From NCBI GenBank assembly GCA_028291265.1, contig JAQGIK010000027.1, positions 1 to 40,257 on the forward strand: 40,257 nucleotides of DNA, in the 5' to 3' direction. The notes under the pieces were generated by a model. It was given only the letters and a program-made list of their open reading frames with translations. It made no database searches and had not been told where the DNA came from. Of the stretch, positions 33,829 through 40,257 are shown in pieces (the stretch's first letter is position 1; every line of letters starts with the position of its first letter). Position numbers and translations under genes: made by a program. The DNA is from Caulobacter sp. (GTDB taxonomy: Bacteria > Pseudomonadota > Alphaproteobacteria > Caulobacterales > Caulobacteraceae).

Positions 33829-34254
33829 TCAGCCGCCGGTCCGGATGGGAATTTTCTGGATCAGCCGCTCGGCCTTGGGCCGGTCCAGATCGACGTGCAG
33901 CAGGCCGTGTTCGAGCGTCGCGCTCCCCACGATCATGCCGTCCGCCAGGATGAAGGTTCGCAGGAACCCCCGGGCCGCGATGCCCCGGTGCAGGAAGGCC
34001 CTGTCCTGGCCGTCCGCGCCGTCGCCGCGCTTGCCCGCCACGGTCAGCATCTCGCCCTCGACGGTCACCTCCAGCTGGTCCGGCGAGAAGCCGGCCACGG
34101 CCAGGGTGATGCGAAGTCCGCCGTTATCGCGGGCCTCGACGTTGTAGGGGGGATAGCCTTCGGTGGCCGCCCGCTGGGCCCGTTCGATCAGGCCGCGGGT
34201 GTGGTCGAAGCCCAGCAGGAAGGGGCTGTCGAACAACACGGTTCGGGTCGTCAT
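33829..34254 (-). CDS. Small heat-shock protein, Hsp20/IbpA type
   Basis: The 141-residue protein has the alpha-crystallin domain at about 35-125: YPPYNVEARDNGGLRITLAVAGFSPDQLEVTVEGEMLTVAGKR, a GIAARGFLRTFILADG strand block and a C-terminal KIPIR tail (I-x-I motif for oligomer assembly). It should hold unfolded proteins for refolding. The leader on the minus strand contains CTTGAA and two GANTC sites (34268-34272, 34283-34287), but I could not find a matching heat-shock -10 box. It is divergent from the Sel1 gene. Confidence 0.9.
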   Translation of the reverse strand: MTTRTVLFDSPFLLGFDHTRGLIERAQRAATEGYPPYNVEARDNGGLRITLAVAGFSPDQLEVTVEGEMLTVAGKRGDGADGQDRAFLHRGIAARGFLRTFILADGMIVGSATLEHGLLHVDLDRPKAERLIQKIPIRTGG

Positions 34255-34392
34255 CGTCTTCGTCCTCGAGTCCTGTTCAAGCGACTCCCGCTTCAGGCGG
34301 CCCGAGATCGGCGCCGGCCCTTGCGGCTGTAACAATAGGTGGCGATTGTGGAGCCCGTGCGCAAGTCGGCCAGATTTCAGGGGGTGGGGGCG

Positions 34393-35448
34393 ATGCGGAT
34401 TCTGGTGGTTCTGGGTGTGGCGGCGGCTCTGCTGGCCGGCGCGGCGTCGGCGGCGGAAAAGGCGACGCTGGGCGAAGACATGATGATGCAGGCCAGCAAG
34501 CTGGCCGAGACCGATCAGGTCGCGGCCCTGGCCCTGATGCGCAAGGCGGCCGCCACCGGCGACCCCGAGGCGGTCAACGGCCTGGCCGGCTTCCGGTGGA
34601 TGGGCGTCGGGGCGCCGGCCGACCTGGTCGAGGCGACGGCGCTCTACGAACAGGCCATCGCCAAGGGCTCGAAGGCGGCGGCGTCGAACCTCGGCCGCCG
34701 TCTGCTGCTCGACGACGATGCGGCCAACGACGCCCGCGCCATCGCCATGCTGAAACCGCTGGCGCAGGACGACATGCTGGCGTCCACCGTGCTCTATCCC
34801 CTCGGCCGCGCCATGCTGTTCGGCCAGGGCGGGTCGAAGCCCTTTCTCACGGGCGGCATGGATCTGCTCGAAATGGCCGAGAGCCGCGAGCCGAACAACG
34901 CCGACCTCTTCTACCTGCTTGGCCGTGCCTACCAGGTCGGCTGGGGCGAGCGGGCTCCGGATGCCGCCAGGTCGACCCGCTACTTCAAGCATGCCGCCGA
35001 ATTGGGCGACGCGCGGGCCCAGTGGTACTACGGCATGGCCCTGCTGGACGGCGAGGGCGTGCGGATGGATGCCCGCCAGGCCTGGACCTGGGTGCGCAAG
35101 TCGGGCGAGGCCGGCTACGTCAACGGCCAGATCAGCACGGCCGTGATGCTGGCCGTCGGCCAGGGCGTGCAGGAAAACGACGCCGAGGCCCGCCTCTGGT
35201 ACCGCAAGGCCGCCGAGCAGGGATCGGCTCACGCCCTGCGCGGTCTTGGCCTGATGCTGATGACCGGCGAGGGCGGTCCGATCGACGGGTTGACCGGCCA
35301 GGCCTACGCCGAGATGGCCCGCGAGGGCGGCGACGAGAACGCCGGGGCGCTGCTGGAGCAGTCAGGCCAGACACTGTCGGTCGAGGATCGCCGCAAGACC
35401 GAAGAGATCAAGATCGCCTGGAAGCGCAAATACGGCGACCCGCGCTAA
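34393..35448 (+). CDS. Secreted Sel1-repeat (TPR-like) protein
   Basis: The 351-residue precursor has a signal peptide (residues 1-20, ending ASA|AEK) and at least six Sel1-like repeats. Examples are GDPEAVNGLAGFRWMGVGAPADLVEATALYEQAI, GDARAQWYYGMALLDGEGVRMDARQAWTWVRK and ENDAEARLWYRKAAEQGSAHALRGLG. Such proteins act as scaffolds in the periplasm, often in envelope or signalling assemblies. No partner is evident here. The ATG at 34393, after a G-rich ribosome site, was chosen because it begins the signal peptide. It is convergent with the histidine kinase gene, overlapping by four bases. Confidence 0.83.
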   Translation: MRILVVLGVAAALLAGAASAAEKATLGEDMMMQASKLAETDQVAALALMRKAAATGDPEAVNGLAGFRWMGVGAPADLVEATALYEQAIAKGSKAAASNLGRRLLLDDDAANDARAIAMLKPLAQDDMLASTVLYPLGRAMLFGQGGSKPFLTGGMDLLEMAESREPNNADLFYLLGRAYQVGWGERAPDAARSTRYFKHAAELGDARAQWYYGMALLDGEGVRMDARQAWTWVRKSGEAGYVNGQISTAVMLAVGQGVQENDAEARLWYRKAAEQGSAHALRGLGLMLMTGEGGPIDGLTGQAYAEMAREGGDENAGALLEQSGQTLSVEDRRKTEEIKIAWKRKYGDPR

Positions 35449-38048
35449 CGCTCGATCAGGTCCCGGATCCGGCTGCCCAGCGCCGCCATCGCGAACGGCT
35501 TGGTCATCACCTCCATGCCGGGGGCCAGGTGGCCGGCGCCGACGGCGGCGGTCTCGGCGAAGCCGGTGATGAACAGCACCTTGAGGTCCGGCCGGCCGAC
35601 GCGGGCGGCGTCCGCGACCTGGCGGCCATTCATGCCGCCGGGCAGGCCGACGTCGGTGATCAGGAGGTCGATGCGGGCGCCCGACTCCAGGACCTTGAGG
35701 CCCCCGGGCCCGTCGGCGGCCTCGATGGCGATGTAGCCGCTGTCCTGCAGCACCTCGACGATCAGGGCGCGGATGGCCGGCTCGTCGTCGATGACCAGCA
35801 CCGTCTCGCCGTCGCCATGGCCGGGGGCCGGGGCCTCGGGCCCGCCGACCACCTCGGCCTCGCCGTGGAAGCGCGGCAGGTAGAGGCACATGGTCGTGCC
35901 CTTGCCGACCTGGGAGGTGATCCGCACCTGGCCGCCCGACTGGCGGGCGAAGCCGTAGACCATCGAGAGGCCGAGCCCCGTGCCCTCGCCGAGCGGCTTG
36001 GTGGTGAAGAAGGGGTCGAAGGCGCGGGCGATGACCTCGGGGGCCATGCCGGCCCCGGTGTCGGTGACGGCGATCGACAGATACTGGCCGGGCGGCAGGT
36101 CGCGCTCGGCGGCGTCCTTCGGGTCCAGGGTGGTGTTGGCCGTCTCGATGGTGATGCGGCCGCCGCCCGGGGCCATGGCGTCGCGGGCGTTGATGCAGAG
36201 GTTGAGCAGGGAGTTTTCCAGCTGCGAGGGATCGATGCGCGCCGCCCACAGGTCGAGGGGGCCGATGAGCTCGACCTCGACGCCGGGGCCGACGCTGCGC
36301 CGGATCAACTCCTCCAGGCCGCCGATCAGTCGGTTGACGTCGGTCGGGCGGGGATCGAGCGTCTGGCGGCGCGAGAAGGCCAGCAGGCGCTGGGTCAGGG
36401 CGGCGGCGCGGCGGGCGGCGCCCTGGGCGTTGTCGATGTAGCGCTCCAGGCCGGTCAGGCGGCCCTCGCGCAGGCGGATTTCCAGCAGTTCGAGATTGCC
36501 GCTAACGGCGGCCAGCAGGTTGTTGAAGTCGTGCGCGAGCCCCCCGGTCAGCTGGCCGACCGCCTCCATCTTCTGGGCCTGGCGCAGGGCCTCCTCGTTC
36601 TGGCGCAGTTCGCGGGTGCGGGCCTCGACCTGTTCCTCGAGGGTGGCGGCCAGGGCCCGCAGCTCGTTCTCGACCCGCCGCCGCTCGGTGGCGGCCCTGG
36701 TGCGCTCGGCGACCTCGCGCACCAGCGCCATCTCGTCCTCGGTCCAGGGGCGGGCCTCGGCGTGGTTGAGATAAAGCAGGGCGACGAAGTCCCCCTGTTC
36801 GGTCACCGGCATGTTGACGAAGGCCTGGGCGCTGATCGCCTTGAGGGCGGCGGCGGTCTCGGCCGAGCGTGGGTCGAGGTCGGCATCCTCGATCACGACC
36901 GTACGGCCGGCCTTGAGGTCCTCAATGTAGGAGCCGTAGTCGCGGAACTGCAGAACCCCGGCCAGACTCTCGATGCCGGGGGCGTTCCAGTCGCGGGCGA
37001 TGGTGATGGTCTCGGCCTGTTTGTCGATGACCCCGTAACCGGCCCGGCTGACCCCCAGGGTGCGACCGAGAATCTCGGCGGCGGCGTAGGCCAGATCATC
37101 GGCATCGTCGAAGTCGCGGATGCGGTCGCCCAGTTCGACCAGGGCCAGGCGGCGCTGCTCCAGCAGGGCCCGTTCGCTGACGTCGACGCCTTCGACGAAG
37201 ATGCCGGTGACCTGGCCGTCGGAGTCGCGGATCGGCTGGTAGACGAAGTCGAGGGTCCGCTCGTCAATCGGCCCGTCCGGCTCGGTCTGCATGCCGTAGA
37301 CGGCGCTGGAGGCGACATAGGCCTCGCCGGTCTCATAGACGCGGTCGAGCAGGTCCAGAAAGCCCTGTCCGACGGCCTCAGGCAGGGCCTCGGCGACGGT
37401 CAGGCCGACCACCGGCCGGTGACCGATCAGTTTCAGGTAGGCCGGGTTGGCCATATCGAAGCGGTGCTCGGGGCCGCTGAGCATGGTCATGAAGCTGGGG
37501 GCCTGCTCGAACAGCCGCGCGAACTGTTCCCGCTGCGAGCCCAGCGCGGCCAGGGCGCGGACCTTGTCGGTGGTTTCGGTGACCACCGCGTAGACGCCGG
37601 CGACATGGCCGGTCCCGTCGCGCACCGGGTTGTAGGAGAAGTTGAACCAGGTCTCGGTCGTCTCGCCGTCACGGACCAGCGGCACCGGCAGGTCCTCGAA
37701 ACGTTGGGCGCGACCCTGGAGCACCTCGGCGAACAGGGCGCCGACCGTCGGCCAGGCGTCGGCCCAGACCGCCTCTGTCGGCCGGCCCAAGGCGGCGGGG
37801 TGCTTGTCGGCCAGGATGGGCACGAACGCGTCGTTGCACATCCAGGTCAGCTCGGGGCCCCAGGCGATGAACATGCCCTGGCGGGAATCCAGCATCAGGG
37901 CGACGAGCGACTTGAGGCCCTCCGGCCAGCCGGCCGGCGCCCCCAGCGGCGTGGCGCTCCAGTCGAACGCTCGCATGCGCTCGCCCATCTCGCCGCCGTC
38001 GGCCAGAAACCACGGCGCGGCGCCGTCCTGGTCGTCTCTCGAAATCAC
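35445..38048 (-). CDS. Hybrid histidine kinase: PAS-PAS-GAF-HisKA-HATPase-REC
   Basis: The 867-residue protein has two PAS-type domains (about 25-165 and 175-295), a GAF domain (about 300-455), a coiled coil, the phospho-acceptor His506 in GLAHDFNN, an HATPase domain (asparagine box near 620, [16 protein letters not shown]) and a receiver domain with Asp799. No membrane segments are seen, so it is a cytoplasmic sensor. The N-terminal [23 protein letters not shown] segment is common in Caulobacterales PAS kinases, so the start must be upstream of it; GTG at 38048 is my choice, with ATGs at 37988 and 37976 as shorter alternatives. The frame also runs open through the tRNA gene. Confidence 0.85.
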   Translation of the reverse strand: MISRDDQDGAAPWFLADGGEMGERMRAFDWSATPLGAPAGWPEGLKSLVALMLDSRQGMFIAWGPELTWMCNDAFVPILADKHPAALGRPTEAVWADAWPTVGALFAEVLQGRAQRFEDLPVPLVRDGETTETWFNFSYNPVRDGTGHVAGVYAVVTETTDKVRALAALGSQREQFARLFEQAPSFMTMLSGPEHRFDMANPAYLKLIGHRPVVGLTVAEALPEAVGQGFLDLLDRVYETGEAYVASSAVYGMQTEPDGPIDERTLDFVYQPIRDSDGQVTGIFVEGVDVSERALLEQRRLALVELGDRIRDFDDADDLAYAAAEILGRTLGVSRAGYGVIDKQAETITIARDWNAPGIESLAGVLQFRDYGSYIEDLKAGRTVVIEDADLDPRSAETAAALKAISAQAFVNMPVTEQGDFVALLYLNHAEARPWTEDEMALVREVAERTRAATERRRVENELRALAATLEEQVEARTRELRQNEEALRQAQKMEAVGQLTGGLAHDFNNLLAAVSGNLELLEIRLREGRLTGLERYIDNAQGAARRAAALTQRLLAFSRRQTLDPRPTDVNRLIGGLEELIRRSVGPGVEVELIGPLDLWAARIDPSQLENSLLNLCINARDAMAPGGGRITIETANTTLDPKDAAERDLPPGQYLSIAVTDTGAGMAPEVIARAFDPFFTTKPLGEGTGLGLSMVYGFARQSGGQVRITSQVGKGTTMCLYLPRFHGEAEVVGGPEAPAPGHGDGETVLVIDDEPAIRALIVEVLQDSGYIAIEAADGPGGLKVLESGARIDLLITDVGLPGGMNGRQVADAARVGRPDLKVLFITGFAETAAVGAGHLAPGMEVMTKPFAMAALGSRIRDLIER

Positions 38049-38150
38049 GAAACTGGCCCCGACATCGTCCGCCCCCGGGCGCACGCAAAACGCCCGCAAG
38101 CGAGAATTCCCTAACCGTCTCGCGGTTCCGCGCCGGGAGTTGAAAATGGA

Positions 38151-38181
38151 AAGGGCCGCATCCTTGTCGGATGCGGCCCTT
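38151..38181 (-). terminator. Terminator after tRNA-Ala
   Basis: A 13-bp perfect stem (38151-38163 with 38169-38181) with a five-base loop begins two bases after the tRNA end on the minus strand. TTCCATTTTC follows. This is a classical intrinsic terminator and separates the tRNA from the kinase gene. Confidence 0.8.
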
Positions 38182-38182
38182 A

Positions 38183-38258
38183 TGGTGGAGCTAAGCGGAG
38201 TCGAACCGCTGACCTCTTGAATGCCATTCAAGCGCTCTACCAGCTGAGCTATAGCCCC
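38183..38258 (-). tRNA. tRNA-Ala (anticodon GGC)
   Basis: The minus-strand sequence folds as a 76-base tRNA with encoded CCA. The acceptor stem is GGGGCTA/TAGCTCC (one G-T pair), the D-arm is AGCTCAGCTGGTAGAGC, the anticodon stem is CTTGA/TCAAG with loop ATGGCAT (anticodon GGC), and the T-arm is CAGCGGTTCGACTCCGCT with TTCGA. It decodes GCC and GCU, the former very frequent in this GC-rich genome. Confidence 0.95.
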
Positions 38259-38301
38259 GAAGCCTCGGGCCCGTCGCCGGGGACCCGGCGGCGAGGGCGG
38301 G

Positions 38302-38330
38302 GTCTTAGTCTGTCGGCTTTCGCCGATCAA
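38302..38330 (-). promoter_or_regulatory. Candidate promoter for tRNA-Ala
   Basis: On the minus strand TTGATCG (38330-38324) and ACTAAGAC (38309-38302), 14 bases apart, fit the Caulobacter housekeeping form. Transcription would start about 35 bases before the mature tRNA end. Confidence 0.5.
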
Positions 38331-38401
38331 GCCTTCCCCGTCAGTTTTTTCACCAGACTGGCCGGAACGCGTCGAAACGCTCCGGCCACGCTGGATTTAT
38401 C

Positions 38402-38893
38402 CTAGACCTCTTCGTCGCCCTCGCCGGGCAGACCGTCGATCTCGTCTTCCGGGAAGTCGTCGTCGTCTTCGTCCTCGAGGAACGGCACGTCGTCGGCTTC
38501 TTCCTCGTCGAGGGTTTCCTCGTCGTCGGCGAAATCGACCCCGATGTCGTCGGCGGGCTTGGCGGCGGCGTCGCCTTCCTCGTCGTCGGTTTCGATCGGC
38601 TCGGCGGCGGCCTCGTCGTCGATTTCCGGCGTCGTATCGGGTTCTTCCTCGAAGCCGTCCTCGTCTTGCGGCGCGGCCTTCTTCTTGGCCTCGGCGCCCT
38701 CTTCGTCCTTTTCGGCCTCATCCTCGTAGTCGGGGGTGATGGCGCGGGCGCGGACGCGGCGGTTGCGGACGGCCTCTTCCGGGTCGAACGACTCGCCGCA
38801 CTTGGGGCAGGTCGCCGGACGGCGGTTCAGGTCATAGAATTTCGCCGAGCAGGTCGGGCAGAGCTGCTTGACGCCGAGTTCAGGGCTGGCCAA
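38402..38893 (-). CDS. FYDLN-acid domain protein (TIGR02300 family)
   Basis: The 163-residue protein begins with a zinc-ribbon-like segment, [34 protein letters not shown], with two CxxC pairs (about 12-15 and 29-32) and the FYDLN motif. A very acidic Asp/Glu-rich tail follows. The family is conserved in alphaproteobacteria and its function is unknown. The start is TTG at 38893, giving the family N-terminus [12 protein letters not shown]; the longer frame to 38980 has no homology. It diverges from aroA and lies downstream of nothing else on its strand here. Confidence 0.85.
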   Translation of the reverse strand: MASPELGVKQLCPTCSAKFYDLNRRPATCPKCGESFDPEEAVRNRRVRARAITPDYEDEAEKDEEGAEAKKKAAPQDEDGFEEEPDTTPEIDDEAAAEPIETDDEEGDAAAKPADDIGVDFADDEETLDEEEADDVPFLEDEDDDDFPEDEIDGLPGEGDEEV

Positions 38894-39015
38894 GGCGGGC
38901 GGCCTCTCTATGTGGGGTGTTGGAAAAGCGGCGGCTCCCTTGCCACGCGACAGGGGCGCTGTCAAAAGGCTTTCCCCCAATTCCAGCCTATTCCCAAGGG
39001 AGCCGAGGCCTCGGC

Positions 39016-40257
39016 ATGACCACCGCCGCCCTCCGAGCCCGCCCCGGCGCGGCCCTGCGCGGAACGATCCGCGTGCCCGGCGACAAGTCGATTTCCCACC
39101 GGGCGTTGATCCTTGGGGCCCTCGCCACGGGTAAGACGACCATCACCGGCCTGCTGGAAGGCGACGATGTGCTGGCCACGGGCCGGGCCATGGAAGCTTT
39201 CGGCGCAAAGGTCACACGGACCGGAGAAAAGGCCTGGACCGTCGAGGGCGGCGGCTTCGCTGAACCGGCCGACCTCGTCGACTGCGGCAACGCCGGCACC
39301 GGCGTGCGGCTGATCATGGGGGCGGCGGCCGGTTTCGACCTGCGCGCCACCTTCACCGGCGACGCTTCGTTGAAGACGCGGCCGATGGGCCGGGTATTGA
39401 ACCCGCTCGGCCTGATGGGCGCCAAATGGCTGTCGCGGGCCGGGGAGCGCCTGCCGCTGACCCTGAGCGGCGGCCATCTGACCGCCATCCGCTATGTCCT
39501 GCCGATGGCCTCGGCCCAGGTGAAGTCGGCCGTGCTGCTGGCCGGCCTCAATGCGGCTGGCGACACCTACGTCCTGGAGCCGGAAGCCACCCGCGACCAC
39601 ACCGAACGGATGCTGCGGGCCTTCGGGGCCGTGGTCGAGGTCTCCGACGGGCCTGAGGGTCGGTTGATCAAGCTGGCCGGCGGCCAGCGCCTGACCGGCT
39701 GCCATGTCGATGTTCCCGCCGACCCCTCGTCGGCCGCCTTCCCCATTGTCGCGGCCCTGATCACCCCCGGCTCGCACGTGACGGTCACCGGCGTCATGCT
39801 CAACGCCACCCGCACCGGCCTGTTCGACACCCTGATCGAGATGGGCGCCGACCTGACCATCTCGAACCGCCGGGCCGCCGGCGGCGAGGAGGTCGGCGAC
39901 ATCACGGCCCGGCATTCGGTGCTCAAGGGCGTCGTCGTGCCGCCCGAGCGGGCCCCGGCGATGATCGACGAGTATCCGATTCTGGCCGTGGCCGCCGCCT
40001 TCGCCTCGGGCTCGACGGTGATGCGCGGCGTCGGCGAGATGCGGGTCAAGGAAAGCGACCGCATCGCCCTGATGGCGGCCGGCCTGGCCGCCTGCGGCGT
40101 CGGGGTCGAGGAGGAGCCGGAGGGCTTCACCGTCGTCGGCACGGCGGGGGGCAACCACCCGGTGCGCGGCGGGGCCCGCGTCGTCACCCACGGCGACCAC
40201 CGCATCGCCATGAGCCACCTGGTGCTGGGTCTCGCGGCGCAGGGGGATGTCGAGGTG
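39016..40257 (+). CDS. aroA: 3-phosphoshikimate 1-carboxyvinyltransferase (EPSP synthase), class II, 3' truncated
   Basis: The frame runs open to the window end, giving 414 of an expected 445-455 residues. It makes EPSP from shikimate-3-phosphate and phosphoenolpyruvate in aromatic amino-acid synthesis. Landmarks are GDKSISHR (22-29), GNAGTG (91-96), [59 protein letters not shown] and RVKESDR. The sequence follows the class II (CP4-like) pattern throughout. Position 94 is glycine where CP4 has the alanine tied to glyphosate tolerance. The ATG at 39016 lies 122 bases from the divergent FYDLN-acid gene. Confidence 0.95.
   Translation, partial: MTTAALRARPGAALRGTIRVPGDKSISHRALILGALATGKTTITGLLEGDDVLATGRAMEAFGAKVTRTGEKAWTVEGGGFAEPADLVDCGNAGTGVRLIMGAAAGFDLRATFTGDASLKTRPMGRVLNPLGLMGAKWLSRAGERLPLTLSGGHLTAIRYVLPMASAQVKSAVLLAGLNAAGDTYVLEPEATRDHTERMLRAFGAVVEVSDGPEGRLIKLAGGQRLTGCHVDVPADPSSAAFPIVAALITPGSHVTVTGVMLNATRTGLFDTLIEMGADLTISNRRAAGGEEVGDITARHSVLKGVVVPPERAPAMIDEYPILAVAAAFASGSTVMRGVGEMRVKESDRIALMAAGLAACGVGVEEEPEGFTVVGTAGGNHPVRGGARVVTHGDHRIAMSHLVLGLAAQGDVEV

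Noticed and set aside
34255..34392. Sigma-32 promoter for hsp20
   Set aside because: CTTGAA is present about 27 bases upstream of the start, but no -10 element fits between it and the ATG.
34596..38114. Open frame of 1172 codons on the plus strand
   Set aside because: It lies opposite the hybrid histidine kinase and across the Sel1 gene. Composition is Arg/Gly/Asp-rich without domains, as expected for an antisense shadow in very GC-rich DNA.
38183..38330. N-terminal extension of the histidine kinase through the tRNA
   Set aside because: This part of the frame covers tRNA-Ala and its terminator; translation would not be expected there.

Overview
The window looks like a stretch of core chromosome from a GC-rich alphaproteobacterium, most probably of the order Caulobacterales (Caulobacter, Phenylobacterium or a close relative). 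The basis is recognition of protein families rather than a search: an NtrZ-type periplasmic protein, a CC0125/CC1285-type lipoprotein, a CnoX-type thioredoxin that keeps its WCGPC site, a FYDLN-acid (TIGR02300) protein divergent from a class II aroA, and several sites resembling the Caulobacter housekeeping promoter (TTGaCgS, 10-14 bases, GCtANAWC). No phage, transposase, CRISPR array or toxin-antitoxin pair was seen. No stretch longer than 300 bases lacks a gene.

Layout. Bases 1-2935 (mostly +) carry the end of an unknown Pro/Ala-rich protein, a Ala-tRNA(Pro) editing protein, CnoX, a Lon-N-domain protein, a Trm112-like protein and a small membrane protein. A ubiH-type hydroxylase and an isoaspartyl peptidase follow on the minus strand. 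Bases 5435-9093 (+) hold a quinone oxidoreductase, an SDR, a 2-oxoglutarate/Fe(II) oxygenase and an EamA transporter. Bases 9090-11230 (-) hold a lysoplasmalogenase-like protein, an unknown membrane protein and a YkvA-type protein. Then come an HSD10-like SDR (+) and a lipoprotein (-). Bases 12790-18116 (-) form the leuS-lptE-holA-lysE line plus a DUF3576 lipoprotein, with ntrZ diverging from it.

Bases 18999-28923 are metabolic. They carry an alpha/beta hydrolase and thioesterase pair, mmsA, a DUF2237 protein, a malyl-CoA-type lyase, a proline-rich secreted protein, a HIT protein, a mesaconyl-CoA hydratase-like protein, mdh, and a coupled set of fumarylpyruvate hydrolase-like, zeta-GST isomerase and beta-carbonic anhydrase genes. 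Lyase, hydratase and malate dehydrogenase lying together suggest C4/C5 acyl-CoA assimilation, possibly part of an ethylmalonyl-CoA pathway. This is inference. Bases 29055-33317 (-) carry a NatAB-type ABC exporter, a membrane-anchored hydrolase and a LytM-type peptidase. Bases 33524-40257 hold hsp20 with a DUF1150 gene, a Sel1-repeat protein, a large hybrid histidine kinase, tRNA-Ala(GGC), the FYDLN-acid gene and the start of aroA, cut by the window end.

The clearest non-coding signals are a helically phased 11-bp repeat array upstream of ubiH (4344-4420), a perfect 32-bp inverted pair of REP-like hairpins (658-782), two copies of one palindromic repeat family (25757-25865 and 28942-29052), and a multi-dyad spacer between ntrZ and the alpha/beta hydrolase. 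I did not find a convincing new multi-gene system. The best candidates for something undescribed are the 11-bp array and the unknown membrane protein at 9927-10763.
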